Positions 43,312 to 52,531 of a DNA stretch of 64,000 bases are shown here, in pieces (within the stretch, counting starts at the first letter, position 1; each line of letters starts with the position of its first letter). Location of the stretch: contig JAUNUP010000004.1 of assembly GCA_030538115.1 (NCBI GenBank), forward strand, positions 4,050 through 68,049, given 5' to 3'. The stretch comes from Dermatophilus congolensis. Its GTDB lineage: Bacteria > Actinomycetota > Actinomycetes > Actinomycetales > Dermatophilaceae. Made by a program: the position numbers and the translations under genes. The notes beneath the pieces are model-generated. The model worked only from the letters and a program-made list of their open reading frames with translations, was not told the origin of the DNA and ran no database searches.

Positions 43312-44481
43312 CTACTGCGACAGGTGGTTCAGGAGGTTGTCAAAGTACGTTTCGCAGGCCCGCACCTGTTCGATCGTGATCCACTCGTCCGGGGTGTGGG
43401 CCTGCGCGATGTCTCCGGGGCCGCAGACGATCGCCTCGACTCCGGAGGCGAGGAACTGGCCTGCCTCAGTGCCGTACGTGACCTTGGGGCCGTCTCCCGC
43501 TGCGCCGATCGCCGCCGCGAGTTCAGGAGCTGCGGCGCCGGTGTTAGCCAGCCCCGGCACCTGGGCGAGCACCGTGAGTGTGGCCCCCGCAGCGGGGTTG
43601 CGCGCGGTCAGCTCGCCGCCGATCCGCTCCGCCTCGGCGCGCACGCTCGCGATGACGTCGGTCGGCTCGACCTGCGGCAGCGTACGGAACTCGAACACCA
43701 CCGACGCCTCGGCCGGCACGATGTTCTGCGCCGTGCCGCCGGAGATCATGTTCACCGACAGCGTCGAGTAGGGCACGACGTAGCCGTCGTCGAACGGGCC
43801 GTGCTCACGCCAACCGCGAGCGATGCCGGAGAGGTACGCGACCATCTCCGCAGCCGCCTCGATCGCGTTGACACCCTGCGGCGTGAGCGACGAGTGCACG
43901 GGCACGCCGCGGAAATCCACGCGCGCGACGTTCATCGACTTGTGGAACGAGACGACCTCCATGCTCGTCGGCTCGCCGACCAGCGCCACGTCGGGCATGA
44001 GGCCCAGCTCGGCGATCTGCTTGACGATGGCGTCGCCGCCGAGGCAGCCGACCTCCTCGTCGTAGGTGAGCGCGAGGTGCAGCGGCCGGTTGAGTGACGC
44101 CTCCGCGAACCGGGGCAGTGCCTCGAGGGCGATGCCGATGTAGCCCTTCATGTCGGCGACGCCACGCCCGTAAAGCTTGCCGTCGTCGACCCGCACCTGC
44201 CACGGATCGGAGGTCCAGTTCTGCCCGTCGACAGGCACGACATCGGTGTGCCCCGAGATGACGACGCCGCCCGTGCGTCCGCCGTCGCGGTCGGGCACGG
44301 TGACGACGAGGTTGGCCTTGATGCCGTCGGGGGAGTCGAAGACGTGCGGCTCGAGACCCAGCCGGCGGCACTCGTCGGCGACCACGTCGATGAGTTCGCG
44401 GTTGCTGTTGCGGCTGGTCGTGTCGATGCCGACGAGGCGCGAGATCCAGTTCAGGGAGCGGGACCGGTCGTCGTGTGTCAT
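43312..44481 (-). CDS. argE: M20-family deacylase, acetylornithine deacetylase-like
   Basis: 389 residues from ATG 44481; a longer frame to 44577 would run into the divergent feo promoter. The two-zinc M20 fold shows VISGHTDVVPVDG (metal ligands and catalytic Asp), the EEVGCLGG glutamate pair, and a C-terminal CGPGDIAQAHTPDEW histidine. FRGVPVHSSLTPQG marks the dimerisation lid. The sequence is closest to acetylornithine deacetylase, which makes ornithine from N-acetylornithine, but substrate specificity in M20 is easily misjudged. It is monocistronic. Confidence 0.8.
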   Translation of the reverse strand: MTHDDRSRSLNWISRLVGIDTTSRNSNRELIDVVADECRRLGLEPHVFDSPDGIKANLVVTVPDRDGGRTGGVVISGHTDVVPVDGQNWTSDPWQVRVDDGKLYGRGVADMKGYIGIALEALPRFAEASLNRPLHLALTYDEEVGCLGGDAIVKQIAELGLMPDVALVGEPTSMEVVSFHKSMNVARVDFRGVPVHSSLTPQGVNAIEAAAEMVAYLSGIARGWREHGPFDDGYVVPYSTLSVNMISGGTAQNIVPAEASVVFEFRTLPQVEPTDVIASVRAEAERIGGELTARNPAAGATLTVLAQVPGLANTGAAAPELAAAIGAAGDGPKVTYGTEAGQFLASGVEAIVCGPGDIAQAHTPDEWITIEQVRACETYFDNLLNHLSQ

Positions 44482-44579
44482 GCCTGAAGGTATACCGGAG
44501 GCGGCCGGAGACCTCTCCATGTAGCCCGCGTCACATCTCCTTCTGCGGCCTTGCGCACAGCCGAAAGGCAAGTGCATGG

Positions 44580-44598
44580 TAAGGCTTAGCTAACTTAC
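44580..44598. promoter_or_regulatory. DtxR/IdeR-like iron box upstream of feoAB
   Basis: The 19-base site TAAGGCTTAGCTAACTTAC matches the consensus TTAGGTTAGGCTAACCTAA at 13 of 19 positions, including the AGG and GCTAAC cores. It lies 48 bases before the chosen feoA start, where iron-loaded repressor would block transcription. Confidence 0.65.
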
Positions 44599-44645
44599 GA
44601 ATGGGGGCACAGATGCTCCCGGCTCGCGGCGCGAAGGGCAACAGC

Positions 44646-45014
44646 ATGTCGATCGTCTCCCATCGACTCTCCAAGCGGATCGTGCATGCCCGCGAGCATG
44701 TCGGGGCCGTGACCTCCGGGTCGCTGGGAAGTGCTGACAGTGCTGGAAGTGCCGACACCCTGACCGAACAGAGCACACCGACCGCGACTCTCGCCGACCT
44801 GCCGATCGGCGCCCGCGCCACGATCGCCGGCTTCGGCCCCGGTATGCGCGCAGACATCGCCCGCCGCCTGTTCGACCTCGGCTTCGTCCCCGGCACCACG
44901 GTGGAGGCCGCACGTCGCGCCCCGCTGCGCGACCCCGTGATCTACCGCGTCAGCGGCGTCGAGGTGGCGCTGCGCTCGACCGAATCGGGTTCGGTTCTTC
45001 TCAGCGCGGCATGA
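44646..45014 (+). CDS. feoA: Ferrous iron transport protein A
   Basis: 122 residues from ATG 44646 with GAAGGG upstream; an earlier ATG at 44601 nearly abuts the iron box and is less likely. The first 45 residues form a Ser/Thr/Ala-rich extension not usual in FeoA (about 75 residues). The SH3-like FeoA domain then begins TLADLPIGARATIAGFG and contains RRLFDLGFVPGTTVEAAR, the conserved core. FeoA assists the FeoB iron channel at the cytoplasmic face. FeoB starts 49 bases downstream. Confidence 0.88.
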   Translation: MSIVSHRLSKRIVHAREHVGAVTSGSLGSADSAGSADTLTEQSTPTATLADLPIGARATIAGFGPGMRADIARRLFDLGFVPGTTVEAARRAPLRDPVIYRVSGVEVALRSTESGSVLLSAA

Positions 45015-45063
45015 GCCGCGCGACGACGACACTGCAGGTTCGCGTATTACTCGAGGTGACGGC

Positions 45064-47019
45064 ATGAGTCACGCCCATCACCACGGCGGCTCGGCGGGTG
45101 GCGCGATCGCGGATGACCTGCTGCACGTGGCGCTGGTCGGTAGCCCCAACTCGGGCAAGACGACCCTGTTCAACGCGCTCACGGGCCTGCGCGCCAAGAC
45201 CGGCAACTACCCCGGGGTCACCGTCGCCAAGTATGAGGGTGTCGCCCGTATCGACGGTCGCGACATCGTCATCGAAGACCTGCCGGGCACCTACTCGCTC
45301 GACCCGATCAGCCCCGACGAGCAGGTCGTCACCCAGGTCCTCGACCCCGACGACCCCGACATGGCGACCCCGCAGGCGCTGCTCGTCATGCTCGACGCGA
45401 CAGCTCTGCGCCGCTCGCTGAGCCTGCTCGCCCAGGTGCTGCAGACGGACCTGCCGGTTGCGGCCGTCGTCTCGTTCACCGACGAACTCGCCCGCCGCTC
45501 AGGTCGCCTCGACACGCAGGCGCTGCAGCGGGCCCTCGGCATCCCGGTCGTTCCGGTGGTCGGAGGCGGTGTCGGCATCGACGCCCTGCGCCGCCTCATC
45601 CCGCAGCCGCAGACGTGGGCGCAGCCTCCGCTCGCTCCGCCGATCGATCCGGTCGAATCGGCCGCGTGGACCGCCTCCGTCCTCGCCGCCTGCGGCTACG
45701 ACGCTCCTGAGCTCGACGAACGCACCCGCAAGGTCGACGGGGTGCTGTTGCACCCCGTGTGGGGCACACTCGTCTTCGCCGCGGTGATGTTCGGGTTCTT
45801 CCAGATGATCTTCACCGTCGCGGCGCCCCTGCAGGGCTACGTCGAGGAGTTCTTCGCGTGGCTGGGCGGTGTCGCCTCCGAGTGGATCCCGATCGGCTGG
45901 CTCGCCTCGTTCGTCTCCGACGGTCTCATCGGAGGCGTGGGCGGCGTCATCGTCTTCTTGCCGCAGATCGCGTTGCTCTTTCTCATGGTCTCGATCCTGG
46001 AATCGGTCGGGTACCTCTCTCGCGCAGCGTTTCTAATGGACCGGTTGATGGCTCGCGCAGGCCTCGAAGGTCGCGCGTTCGTGGCGCTGCTCAGCTCGTT
46101 CGCGTGTGCGATCCCCGGCATCATGGCCACCCGCACACTGCCCTCGGCGCGCGACCGCATCGCGACGATGCTCGCCGCGCCGCTCATGACGTGCTCGGCC
46201 CGCCTACCCGTGTACGTGCTGCTCATCAGCCTGCTCGTGCCGCAGGAGGCGAGTATCGGCCCATTCGGCGCCCAGGGCACGATCATGTTCGGCCTCTACA
46301 TGCTCGGTGCCGTCTCTGCGATGACTGCGGCCTGGGCGTTCCAGCGCGTCACCCGGCGGGGCGAGCCGGTGCTGCCGTTCTACATGGAGGTGCCGCCGTA
46401 CCGGGTACCGAGCCTGCGGTCGGTCGCGATGTCGGTGTGGGATTCGTGCCTCGCCTTTCTCCGCAAGGTCACGACGATCATTCTTGCGACCACCGTGATC
46501 CTATGGCTGCTGCTCAACCTGCCCGTGCGCGGCATGGCGGAAATGGAGAGTGCAGGAGTCGACACGGCCGACGAGGGCGCTGTCGCCACCTATACGCTCG
46601 ACAATTCCTACGCCGCCTCGATCGGCCGCGGCCTCGAGCCCGTCTTCGAGCCGCAGGGCTTCGACTGGCGCATCAACGTCGGTGTCGTCGCCTCGCTGGC
46701 GGCGCGTGAGGTCTTCGTCGCGACGATGGGGCAGATCGCCTCCGCCACGGACCCCGAAGACCCGGGCACGGCGCTGCAGCGTATGACGGTGACCGAGGGC
46801 GAAGGCACGACAGCTGTGGCCAGGCCGCTCTTCGACCCGCCGACCACCGCGGCGCTGCTCGTGTTCTTCGTCTACGCGCTGCAATGCATGTCGACCATCG
46901 GCGTGATGCGTCGGGAGTCGAACGGCTGGAAGTGGCCCGCCATCGCGTTCGGGTACATGTTCGTGCTGGCCTGGGGTATGTCGCTGCTGGCCAAGGTGGT
47001 CGTGGCGGCGATCGTGTGA
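45064..47019 (+). CDS. feoB: Ferrous iron transporter B
   Basis: 651 residues. The N-terminal G-domain has G1 GSPNSGKTTLFNAL (near residue 21), G2 in NYPGVTVAKYEG and G3 EDLPGTYSLDPISPDE. The G4 position reads SFTD rather than the usual N-x-x-D, an oddity. The membrane part (from about residue 230) holds the two Gate motifs, with FACAIPGIMATRTL in the first and SLAAREVFVATMGQ in the second. It moves Fe2+ into the cell. The stop overlaps the next gene's GTG (47016-47019), and control is probably by the iron box before feoA. Confidence 0.95.
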   Translation: MSHAHHHGGSAGGAIADDLLHVALVGSPNSGKTTLFNALTGLRAKTGNYPGVTVAKYEGVARIDGRDIVIEDLPGTYSLDPISPDEQVVTQVLDPDDPDMATPQALLVMLDATALRRSLSLLAQVLQTDLPVAAVVSFTDELARRSGRLDTQALQRALGIPVVPVVGGGVGIDALRRLIPQPQTWAQPPLAPPIDPVESAAWTASVLAACGYDAPELDERTRKVDGVLLHPVWGTLVFAAVMFGFFQMIFTVAAPLQGYVEEFFAWLGGVASEWIPIGWLASFVSDGLIGGVGGVIVFLPQIALLFLMVSILESVGYLSRAAFLMDRLMARAGLEGRAFVALLSSFACAIPGIMATRTLPSARDRIATMLAAPLMTCSARLPVYVLLISLLVPQEASIGPFGAQGTIMFGLYMLGAVSAMTAAWAFQRVTRRGEPVLPFYMEVPPYRVPSLRSVAMSVWDSCLAFLRKVTTIILATTVILWLLLNLPVRGMAEMESAGVDTADEGAVATYTLDNSYAASIGRGLEPVFEPQGFDWRINVGVVASLAAREVFVATMGQIASATDPEDPGTALQRMTVTEGEGTTAVARPLFDPPTTAALLVFFVYALQCMSTIGVMRRESNGWKWPAIAFGYMFVLAWGMSLLAKVVVAAIV

Positions 47020-47645
47020 GCGCCCTCCCGGTTACGCCCCCGCAGCCTGCGGACCTCGCCACGGTCACCGAGGCCACGCCGATGCACCCGGAGGCGACCG
47101 CCGACCCGGCGACGCTCCGCTGGGTCGTGCCGATCGGCGCCCTCCCGGCTGTCGGTCGGGTGACCACGGCCCCAGGCGAATTGGGCGCTCTTGTGGCAAG
47201 CGGCGACGCCGCCGTCGAGGTCACGCCCGCCGCTGTGACGATCACCCTGCGCGAGCCGCTCACGTGGCGCCGCGACGGGGCCCGCCTCCGCTCGGCACTC
47301 ACCTCCGCGCTGGCGTTGCCGGCGGAGTGGACCACGGCCGATCCAGACGCCTCGCGCACCTCGGGCACCTCAGGAGCCGACGACGCAGGCACCATCGCCG
47401 ACCTGGACGCGCACCTACGCCGCCTCGTGCAGGAGGCGATCGACGGCGCTCCGGGCGACTACGTCCGCTCACACCACGGCTCAGTGTCGTTGGTCGACGT
47501 GACCGCCGGATGCGTCACGCTGCGCCTGACCGGAGCCTGTTCGACGTGCCCCGCCTCCGCGTTCACACTGCACCGGCACTTCGAGGCCGAGTTGCGCCGC
47601 CGGTGCCCCGAGCTCGTCTCGGTCAGCCTCGCGCATACTGGGTAA
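47016..47645 (+). CDS. NifU-domain (Fe-S scaffold-like) protein in feo operon
   Basis: 209 residues from GTG 47016, overlapping the feoB stop. The N-terminal 120 residues contain RWVVPIGALPAVGRVTTAPG and an alpha/beta-like stretch, possibly an Nfu_N-type domain. The C-terminal NifU domain (about 130-209) carries LTGACSTCPAS, the CxxC used to hold an iron-sulfur cluster, and begins IADLDAHLRRLVQEAI. Coupling to feoAB suggests incoming iron is passed to cluster assembly. It occupies the place of feoC, which is absent. Confidence 0.82.
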   Translation: MSALPVTPPQPADLATVTEATPMHPEATADPATLRWVVPIGALPAVGRVTTAPGELGALVASGDAAVEVTPAAVTITLREPLTWRRDGARLRSALTSALALPAEWTTADPDASRTSGTSGADDAGTIADLDAHLRRLVQEAIDGAPGDYVRSHHGSVSLVDVTAGCVTLRLTGACSTCPASAFTLHRHFEAELRRRCPELVSVSLAHTG

Positions 47646-47710
47646 CGGTCGTGTCCGCCGTGACGTGAGCGGACGCCGGGACGTCCGGACGCGCAGGTGA
47701 GAGGTGGCAG

Positions 47711-48655
47711 GTGGGCAACGTTCTCATCGGCTTCGCGATCATCGCCATCATCATCGGGCTCGGTGCAGTGCTGGCCAGGGTGGGCGTGCTCGCGGACGCC
47801 GACCGTGCCACCCTGTCGCGCCTGACCTTCCTGGTCGCGAGCCCGGCCCTGCTGTTCGACATCCTGTCGAAGGCCGACCTCGCGCACGTGTTCTCGGTGA
47901 ACCTCGCGGCGACGGTGATCTCGGTGGCGGCCGCGTTCGTCGTCTACCAACTCATCGACGTCGTTCTCGTGCGGTTGCGGCGCGCCCCGGCCGCCAACCG
48001 AAGTGAGCGCCTCATCACCGGCATGACGGGCGTCTACGTCAACGCGGGCAACCTGGGCCTACCGGTGGCGACCTACGTGCTCGGCAACCCGGCTTTCATG
48101 GCTCCCGCCCTGTTGCTGCAACTGCTCGTGCTGCAGCCGTTCACGCTCGGTTTTCTCGACAACGAACGCAGCCGCGCAGGCGGCGGAGCGGGGTGGCTCG
48201 CGATCGCCAGCCTGCCCTTCCGCAACCCCATGACGATCGGCTCGGCCCTCGGAGTGCTGGTCGCGTACACCGGCGTGGTGCCGCCTACCTGGCTGACGGA
48301 GCCGATCTCGATGGTCGGCGGCATGGCCGTGCCGGGGATGCTGCTGGCCTTCGGCGCCTCCCTCGTGCTCGGCCCGAAATTCGGCGCCTCGGGCAGCATG
48401 TGGAGGGTGGGCAGCGCCAGCCTGGTCAAGCTCCTCGTGCAGCCGCTGACAGCGTTCGCCGCCGCCTCCGCCTTGGGCGGCAGCCCGGAGATCGTCTTCG
48501 CGGCCACCGTCACGGCCTCCCTGCCCGCGGCGCAGAACCTGTTCATCATCGCGAGTCGCTACGACGCCGCCGCGCCCCTGGTCCGCGACATCATCCTGGC
48601 CACGACGTTCGGCTCGCTGCCGGTGGTCTTCGCGGCGTCATACCTGCTGCACTGA
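47711..48655 (+). CDS. AEC-family (auxin efflux carrier-like) permease
   Basis: 314 residues from GTG 47711. Ten hydrophobic helices are visible, split by a charged centre around NERSRAGGGAG (near residue 157). The N-terminal VLIGFAIIAIIIGLGAVLAR and the motif GVYVNAGNLGLPVATYVLGN are typical of AEC transporters, which export organic anions. The substrate is not known. A weak inverted repeat (GTCCGC 47653-47658 with GCGGAC 47669-47674) sits between it and the feo operon. It is probably monocistronic. Confidence 0.85.
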   Translation: MGNVLIGFAIIAIIIGLGAVLARVGVLADADRATLSRLTFLVASPALLFDILSKADLAHVFSVNLAATVISVAAAFVVYQLIDVVLVRLRRAPAANRSERLITGMTGVYVNAGNLGLPVATYVLGNPAFMAPALLLQLLVLQPFTLGFLDNERSRAGGGAGWLAIASLPFRNPMTIGSALGVLVAYTGVVPPTWLTEPISMVGGMAVPGMLLAFGASLVLGPKFGASGSMWRVGSASLVKLLVQPLTAFAAASALGGSPEIVFAATVTASLPAAQNLFIIASRYDAAAPLVRDIILATTFGSLPVVFAASYLLH

Positions 48656-48804
48656 CCCGACACCGTTCGGCCGTCAGGTGAACCGCGCGCTCGGTGTGCG
48701 GCGGGCGCCGTCTCGCGACAGGTCGGGGAGATTCCCGCCGGTGGGGCGGTTGGCGGCCGAGGGGCGCTGGGGTCGATGATGGGGGATCAGGAGGTGAACG
48801 GTTC

Positions 48805-50292
48805 GTGGATGAACAGTTCGAAGGGCGACGCGTCGAGGCGGTTTCGACCAGCGACGGTGTTGCGGTGAGCCGCGACGAGCCCGTCTCGCTCGATGTGAGT
48901 GAGGTCGCCGAAGGCCCGCAGCAGGCCACCGGTCGCATCGATCCGGGCCGCGAGGCTCGCGAAGCCCGCGAGAACATCCTGTCGCGCACGCGCCGGCGGG
49001 CCGTCGTCGCAGGTCGGGGAGTCCGGTCGAGGCTCGATCAGTCGACGCGAGCTGCCCAGGCCCGCGAGGCCGACGTCTACGCCTACACCGATGCCGCGGA
49101 GTCGACCGCTCCCATCGGCCATACAGTTCCCCTGGGACTGAAAGAGGCGGCGGCCTGGTCGTGGCGCATCCTGCTCGTCGCGGCACTCGTCTACGTCGGT
49201 GCTCGAGCGCTGGCGCAGGTGCCGATCGTCACGATCCCGTTCATCACGTCGCTGCTGCTCGCGGCCGTGCTCACGCCGGTGCGCCGGTGGCTGCACGTGA
49301 AATGCCGCATCCCGCATTCCCTCGCTGCGTTCATCGCGCTGCTCATCGGCGTGACCGCGATCGTGGGCATCTTCACGTTCATCGTCGCCCAGGTGCGCGC
49401 GAACGCCCCCCGCATGATCGAGGGCTTCGTCGCGTTCGTCGAGCAGGCCAGCGTGTGGCTGCGTGACGGGCCGCTGCAGATGAACGACGAGCAGGTCGCG
49501 GGCTACGCCAACGAGATCTCGGCCTACCTCACACGCAACCAGGAGGCGCTGCTCAGCGGAGCCCTCTCCACCCTGTCGACGCTCACGCACCTCATCGGTG
49601 GGTTCCTTCTGCTGCTGCTCACGACGTTCTTCATGCTGCGTGACGGCGAACCGATCTGGTCGTGGACCCTGTCGCTGCTGCCCCGGCGCTCACGCCGTCG
49701 GCTCGACCAGGTCGGGCGGGCCGGCTGGCACACCGTCGGCGGCTTCGTGCGTGGCCAGACCGTCATCGCTCTGCTGCACGCGACCACGCTTTTCGTTCTC
49801 TTGTGGGTCCTGCACGTGCCGATGGCCGTGGCGCTCTCGGTGCTGATCTTCGTGGCCTCGTACATCCCGATTCTCGGCATGACGGTGGCGGGCTCGTTCT
49901 GCGTCATCGTCAGCCTCATCGAACACGGCCCCGGGGCTGCGCTCATCGTGGCGATCGCGATTCTCACGCTGGTGCAGTTGGAGGCTCACCTGCTGCAGCC
50001 GCTCATCATGGCCCACCACGTCGAGGTGCACCCGCTCGGAGTCGCGATCGCCGTACTCGCGGGCACGACCCTGGGCGGCATCGCGGGCGCCCTTTTCGCA
50101 GTGCCGATCGTCGCGTTCGTCAACGCCACGATCCGGGCCACGGCCGAGCCGCTGCCGCCCGAACCCGCGCAGGTACCGCAGGTCCATGACGGAGCGGGCA
50201 GGCGCAACAACGGGTCCGCAAGCGATGCCGCGGCAGACGCCACCGCGAGCACCCCTGCAGACGCTCCCGGTACGCAAACGCCCAACGCCTGA
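48805..50292 (+). CDS. AI-2E family membrane transporter
   Basis: 495 residues from GTG 48805, with AGGAGG 10 bases upstream; the frame is open to 48694 but without a ribosome site. About 110 polar residues precede the membrane domain, long for the family. Seven to eight helices follow, including GGFLLLLLTTFFMLRDGEP and a C-terminal region LQPLIMAHHVEVHPLGVAIA, which is the conserved family signature. Members include TqsA and various sodium-coupled carriers. Substrate unknown. The tail is Ala/Pro/Asp-rich. Confidence 0.85.
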   Translation: MDEQFEGRRVEAVSTSDGVAVSRDEPVSLDVSEVAEGPQQATGRIDPGREAREARENILSRTRRRAVVAGRGVRSRLDQSTRAAQAREADVYAYTDAAESTAPIGHTVPLGLKEAAAWSWRILLVAALVYVGARALAQVPIVTIPFITSLLLAAVLTPVRRWLHVKCRIPHSLAAFIALLIGVTAIVGIFTFIVAQVRANAPRMIEGFVAFVEQASVWLRDGPLQMNDEQVAGYANEISAYLTRNQEALLSGALSTLSTLTHLIGGFLLLLLTTFFMLRDGEPIWSWTLSLLPRRSRRRLDQVGRAGWHTVGGFVRGQTVIALLHATTLFVLLWVLHVPMAVALSVLIFVASYIPILGMTVAGSFCVIVSLIEHGPGAALIVAIAILTLVQLEAHLLQPLIMAHHVEVHPLGVAIAVLAGTTLGGIAGALFAVPIVAFVNATIRATAEPLPPEPAQVPQVHDGAGRRNNGSASDAAADATASTPADAPGTQTPNA

Positions 50293-50339
50293 GCGCCAGA
50301 CCCACGGAGCGAGACCTACGGCGCCATGCGCGCGAGGTG

Positions 50340-51062
50340 TCAGCTCACAGCGCGGACGTCGACGTCTGGGTCGAGCAGGTCTCCGATCCCGACCCCGAGG
50401 TGGTTCTCGAGGTCGGCGGGCGAATGGCTCTGCAGGTAGTCGGCGAAGCGCTTCGACACCTCGCCCATATACGCCTCCGCCGTCTTCGGCGAGATGTACA
50501 GGCGCGCCCCGATGGCCTTGAACGACTCGCCGCGCGCGCGGCCACGCAGCACTTCGAGCTGCCGCGGGCTGAGAGTGGGCAGCTCGCCGCGGCGTTCTAC
50601 CGCCTCGGCAAGCCCCGCCAGCGCGGAGGTGACCACTCCGCCTCCGGCCGCCACGGTGCGGATGGCGGCGGCCACCGCATCCATGGGCTCGGACTTGTGT
50701 ACGATGCCCAGCGCTCCGGCCGCGAGGCACCCGGCGAGCACGTGGCGGCGACGCTCGTTCGTGTACACGAGCACGCGGTAGCCGAGCCGGTGTAGTGCCT
50801 CGACGGCGCGGGCGCCCTGAATGAGGTTCGGTTCGGAGTCGGGGTCGGCCCCGGCATGCAGCCACAGGTCGAGCACGACGACGTCCACGTCGGGCGGATC
50901 GGCGAGTAGGGGCTCGAGCCGCTCGTACACGAGTACCTGGCCCAGGCCGGGTACGAGGTCGGCGAATCCGAGGCGGATGAGGGTGTCGTCGTCGACACAC
51001 GCAACGGTGACGCCGGCGGCGTCGTCGTCGTGGCCCGAACGGGCGGCACTGTTCGTCTGCAT
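50340..51062 (-). CDS. Response regulator with LuxR-like output domain
   Basis: 240 residues from ATG 51062 (TAAGGAGCT upstream). The receiver domain (about residues 17-140) has acidic VACVDDDTL, phospho-acceptor Asp in VVVLDLWLHAG and Lys in GIVHKSEP, with a loop insertion after the acceptor (DPDSEPNLIQG). The output domain starts LSPRQLEVLRGRARG and continues ISPKTAEAYMGEVSKR, a LuxR helix-turn-helix. A C-terminal extension of about 30 acidic residues follows. It is the partner of the kinase gene upstream. Confidence 0.85.
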   Translation of the reverse strand: MQTNSAARSGHDDDAAGVTVACVDDDTLIRLGFADLVPGLGQVLVYERLEPLLADPPDVDVVVLDLWLHAGADPDSEPNLIQGARAVEALHRLGYRVLVYTNERRRHVLAGCLAAGALGIVHKSEPMDAVAAAIRTVAAGGGVVTSALAGLAEAVERRGELPTLSPRQLEVLRGRARGESFKAIGARLYISPKTAEAYMGEVSKRFADYLQSHSPADLENHLGVGIGDLLDPDVDVRAVS

Positions 51063-51211
51063 CGTGTGGAAGCTCCTTACTGCCAGTCCCAGTTTCGCCC
51101 GTTACCGTTATCAATTCGTAACTCGGCAGGTGTGATGCCGTTAACTTTTTGCGCGGTCGTTGCGAAAACTGGTCGAGTCCGGGCTGGAGCGGCCCGTGTG
51201 ACATGGGGAGA

Positions 51212-52498
51212 CTACGCCAGAGACTCTGGCCCACCTTCAAGCAGCACCATCGTTCCCACACCTGGATGCGAATCGATGCGCACCCGGATGCCTGCGTTCG
51301 CGCAGCTCCCGACCACGATTTCCGCCAGCCCGTACCCCCACGTGACGGTTCTCGGGTCGAATCCCACGCCGTTGTCGGCGACGCTCACCTCCCACATGTC
51401 GTCGCGGGCGGAGGCGTGCACCACGGTCTCGGTGGCGTCGGCGTGCAGGCGCACGTTGTGCAGCAGAGTCGTCAGGGAGGCGCGAACCACGCCCGCCGCA
51501 GTCGGCGTGAGTTGCAGACCCACGGCGAGGTCGGTGGTCACCACTGGGTCGAGATCAGGAAACGCGTCGGCCACCTCGTCGGCGATGCCCGCCAGGGAGG
51601 TCGAGGTCGCCGTCGTCCCTCGCACGGAGGGTGACCGACGCCGGATGAACGCGTCGACCTTGCGCGCCTCCTCGGCGGCCTGTCGTCGCAGAGCCTTGGC
51701 CAGCCGGGGGTCGGTGTCGGCGCCGCGTGCGATGAACGACAGGATCGTCGCCTGGTCGTGCAGCAGCGCGCGGTGCCGAGCCGCCTCCTCGTCCGCGGCT
51801 TCGCGTGCGGCCTCCAGTCGCGCGTTCTCGGCCGAGGAGGCTAGCGCCGTGAGGTATTTCGCGACGTAATAGCCGATCGCGGTCTGGGCGAGAACACCCA
51901 TGGCGGCGCTCGACACCTCCAGAGCCGCCTGCAGATCGTGGTTCGCGTACATCGGCAACACGAAGCAGCCCGCGATGAGGGTGGCCGCGAGCAGCCGCTC
52001 CCAGAAGCGTGGCAGCACGCCTGAGTACGTGGCGACGGGCGTCACGAAACCGACCGCCCACAGCGACCACGTCGAGGCGCTCGCCACCGCGGAGTCATGG
52101 GCGAAACCGACGAGGAGCAGCGCGGCGCAGGCGAGGACGACGTCGATCCTGATCGCGAAGGGGACGCGCACCGTGCGTCGCCTGATGCAGATGTACAGAT
52201 AGGCCACCGACCAGGCGGAGAAGGCGAGCAGAACGCTCAAGAGCAGCCCGGTCGAGGCTCCGTACGGACCGTCCCAGCGCATCGCGAGGCGCGGCACGCT
52301 CTGCAGGATCGACACCGTCCGCAGCAGTACGAGGATGATGACCAGCAGGTCTTCCGCCGCGGAGGAGAACGAGGCGGTGCTCGCCGCCTGGGCGCGCCAA
52401 GGCGTCAGGCTCAGCGCTCTGATCGAGGCGACTTTGTGTGCGTCGGATTGTCCCGCGGTATGCGTCGGGTCGTGCCTGTTCATCGGCTCGTTCGCCAT
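51212..52498 (-). CDS. Sensor histidine kinase partner of the 50.3-51.1 kb regulator
   Basis: 428 residues from ATG 52498; a GTG eight codons earlier is an alternative. Six or so hydrophobic helices span about residues 45-205, with no large outside domain. A helical segment follows with the phospho-acceptor candidate in RALLHDQATILSFIARG. The ATPase domain has the N-box TLLHNVRLHADATE, DNGVGFDP and GYGLAEIVVGS. This is a Streptomyces-style kinase of the HATPase family. It lies 149 bases upstream of the regulator on the same strand. The signal is unknown. Confidence 0.82.
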   Translation of the reverse strand: MANEPMNRHDPTHTAGQSDAHKVASIRALSLTPWRAQAASTASFSSAAEDLLVIILVLLRTVSILQSVPRLAMRWDGPYGASTGLLLSVLLAFSAWSVAYLYICIRRRTVRVPFAIRIDVVLACAALLLVGFAHDSAVASASTWSLWAVGFVTPVATYSGVLPRFWERLLAATLIAGCFVLPMYANHDLQAALEVSSAAMGVLAQTAIGYYVAKYLTALASSAENARLEAAREAADEEAARHRALLHDQATILSFIARGADTDPRLAKALRRQAAEEARKVDAFIRRRSPSVRGTTATSTSLAGIADEVADAFPDLDPVVTTDLAVGLQLTPTAAGVVRASLTTLLHNVRLHADATETVVHASARDDMWEVSVADNGVGFDPRTVTWGYGLAEIVVGSCANAGIRVRIDSHPGVGTMVLLEGGPESLA

Positions 52499-52531
52499 GT
52501 CACCACGCCGCCGCGCCGCCACAGGCAGGGC

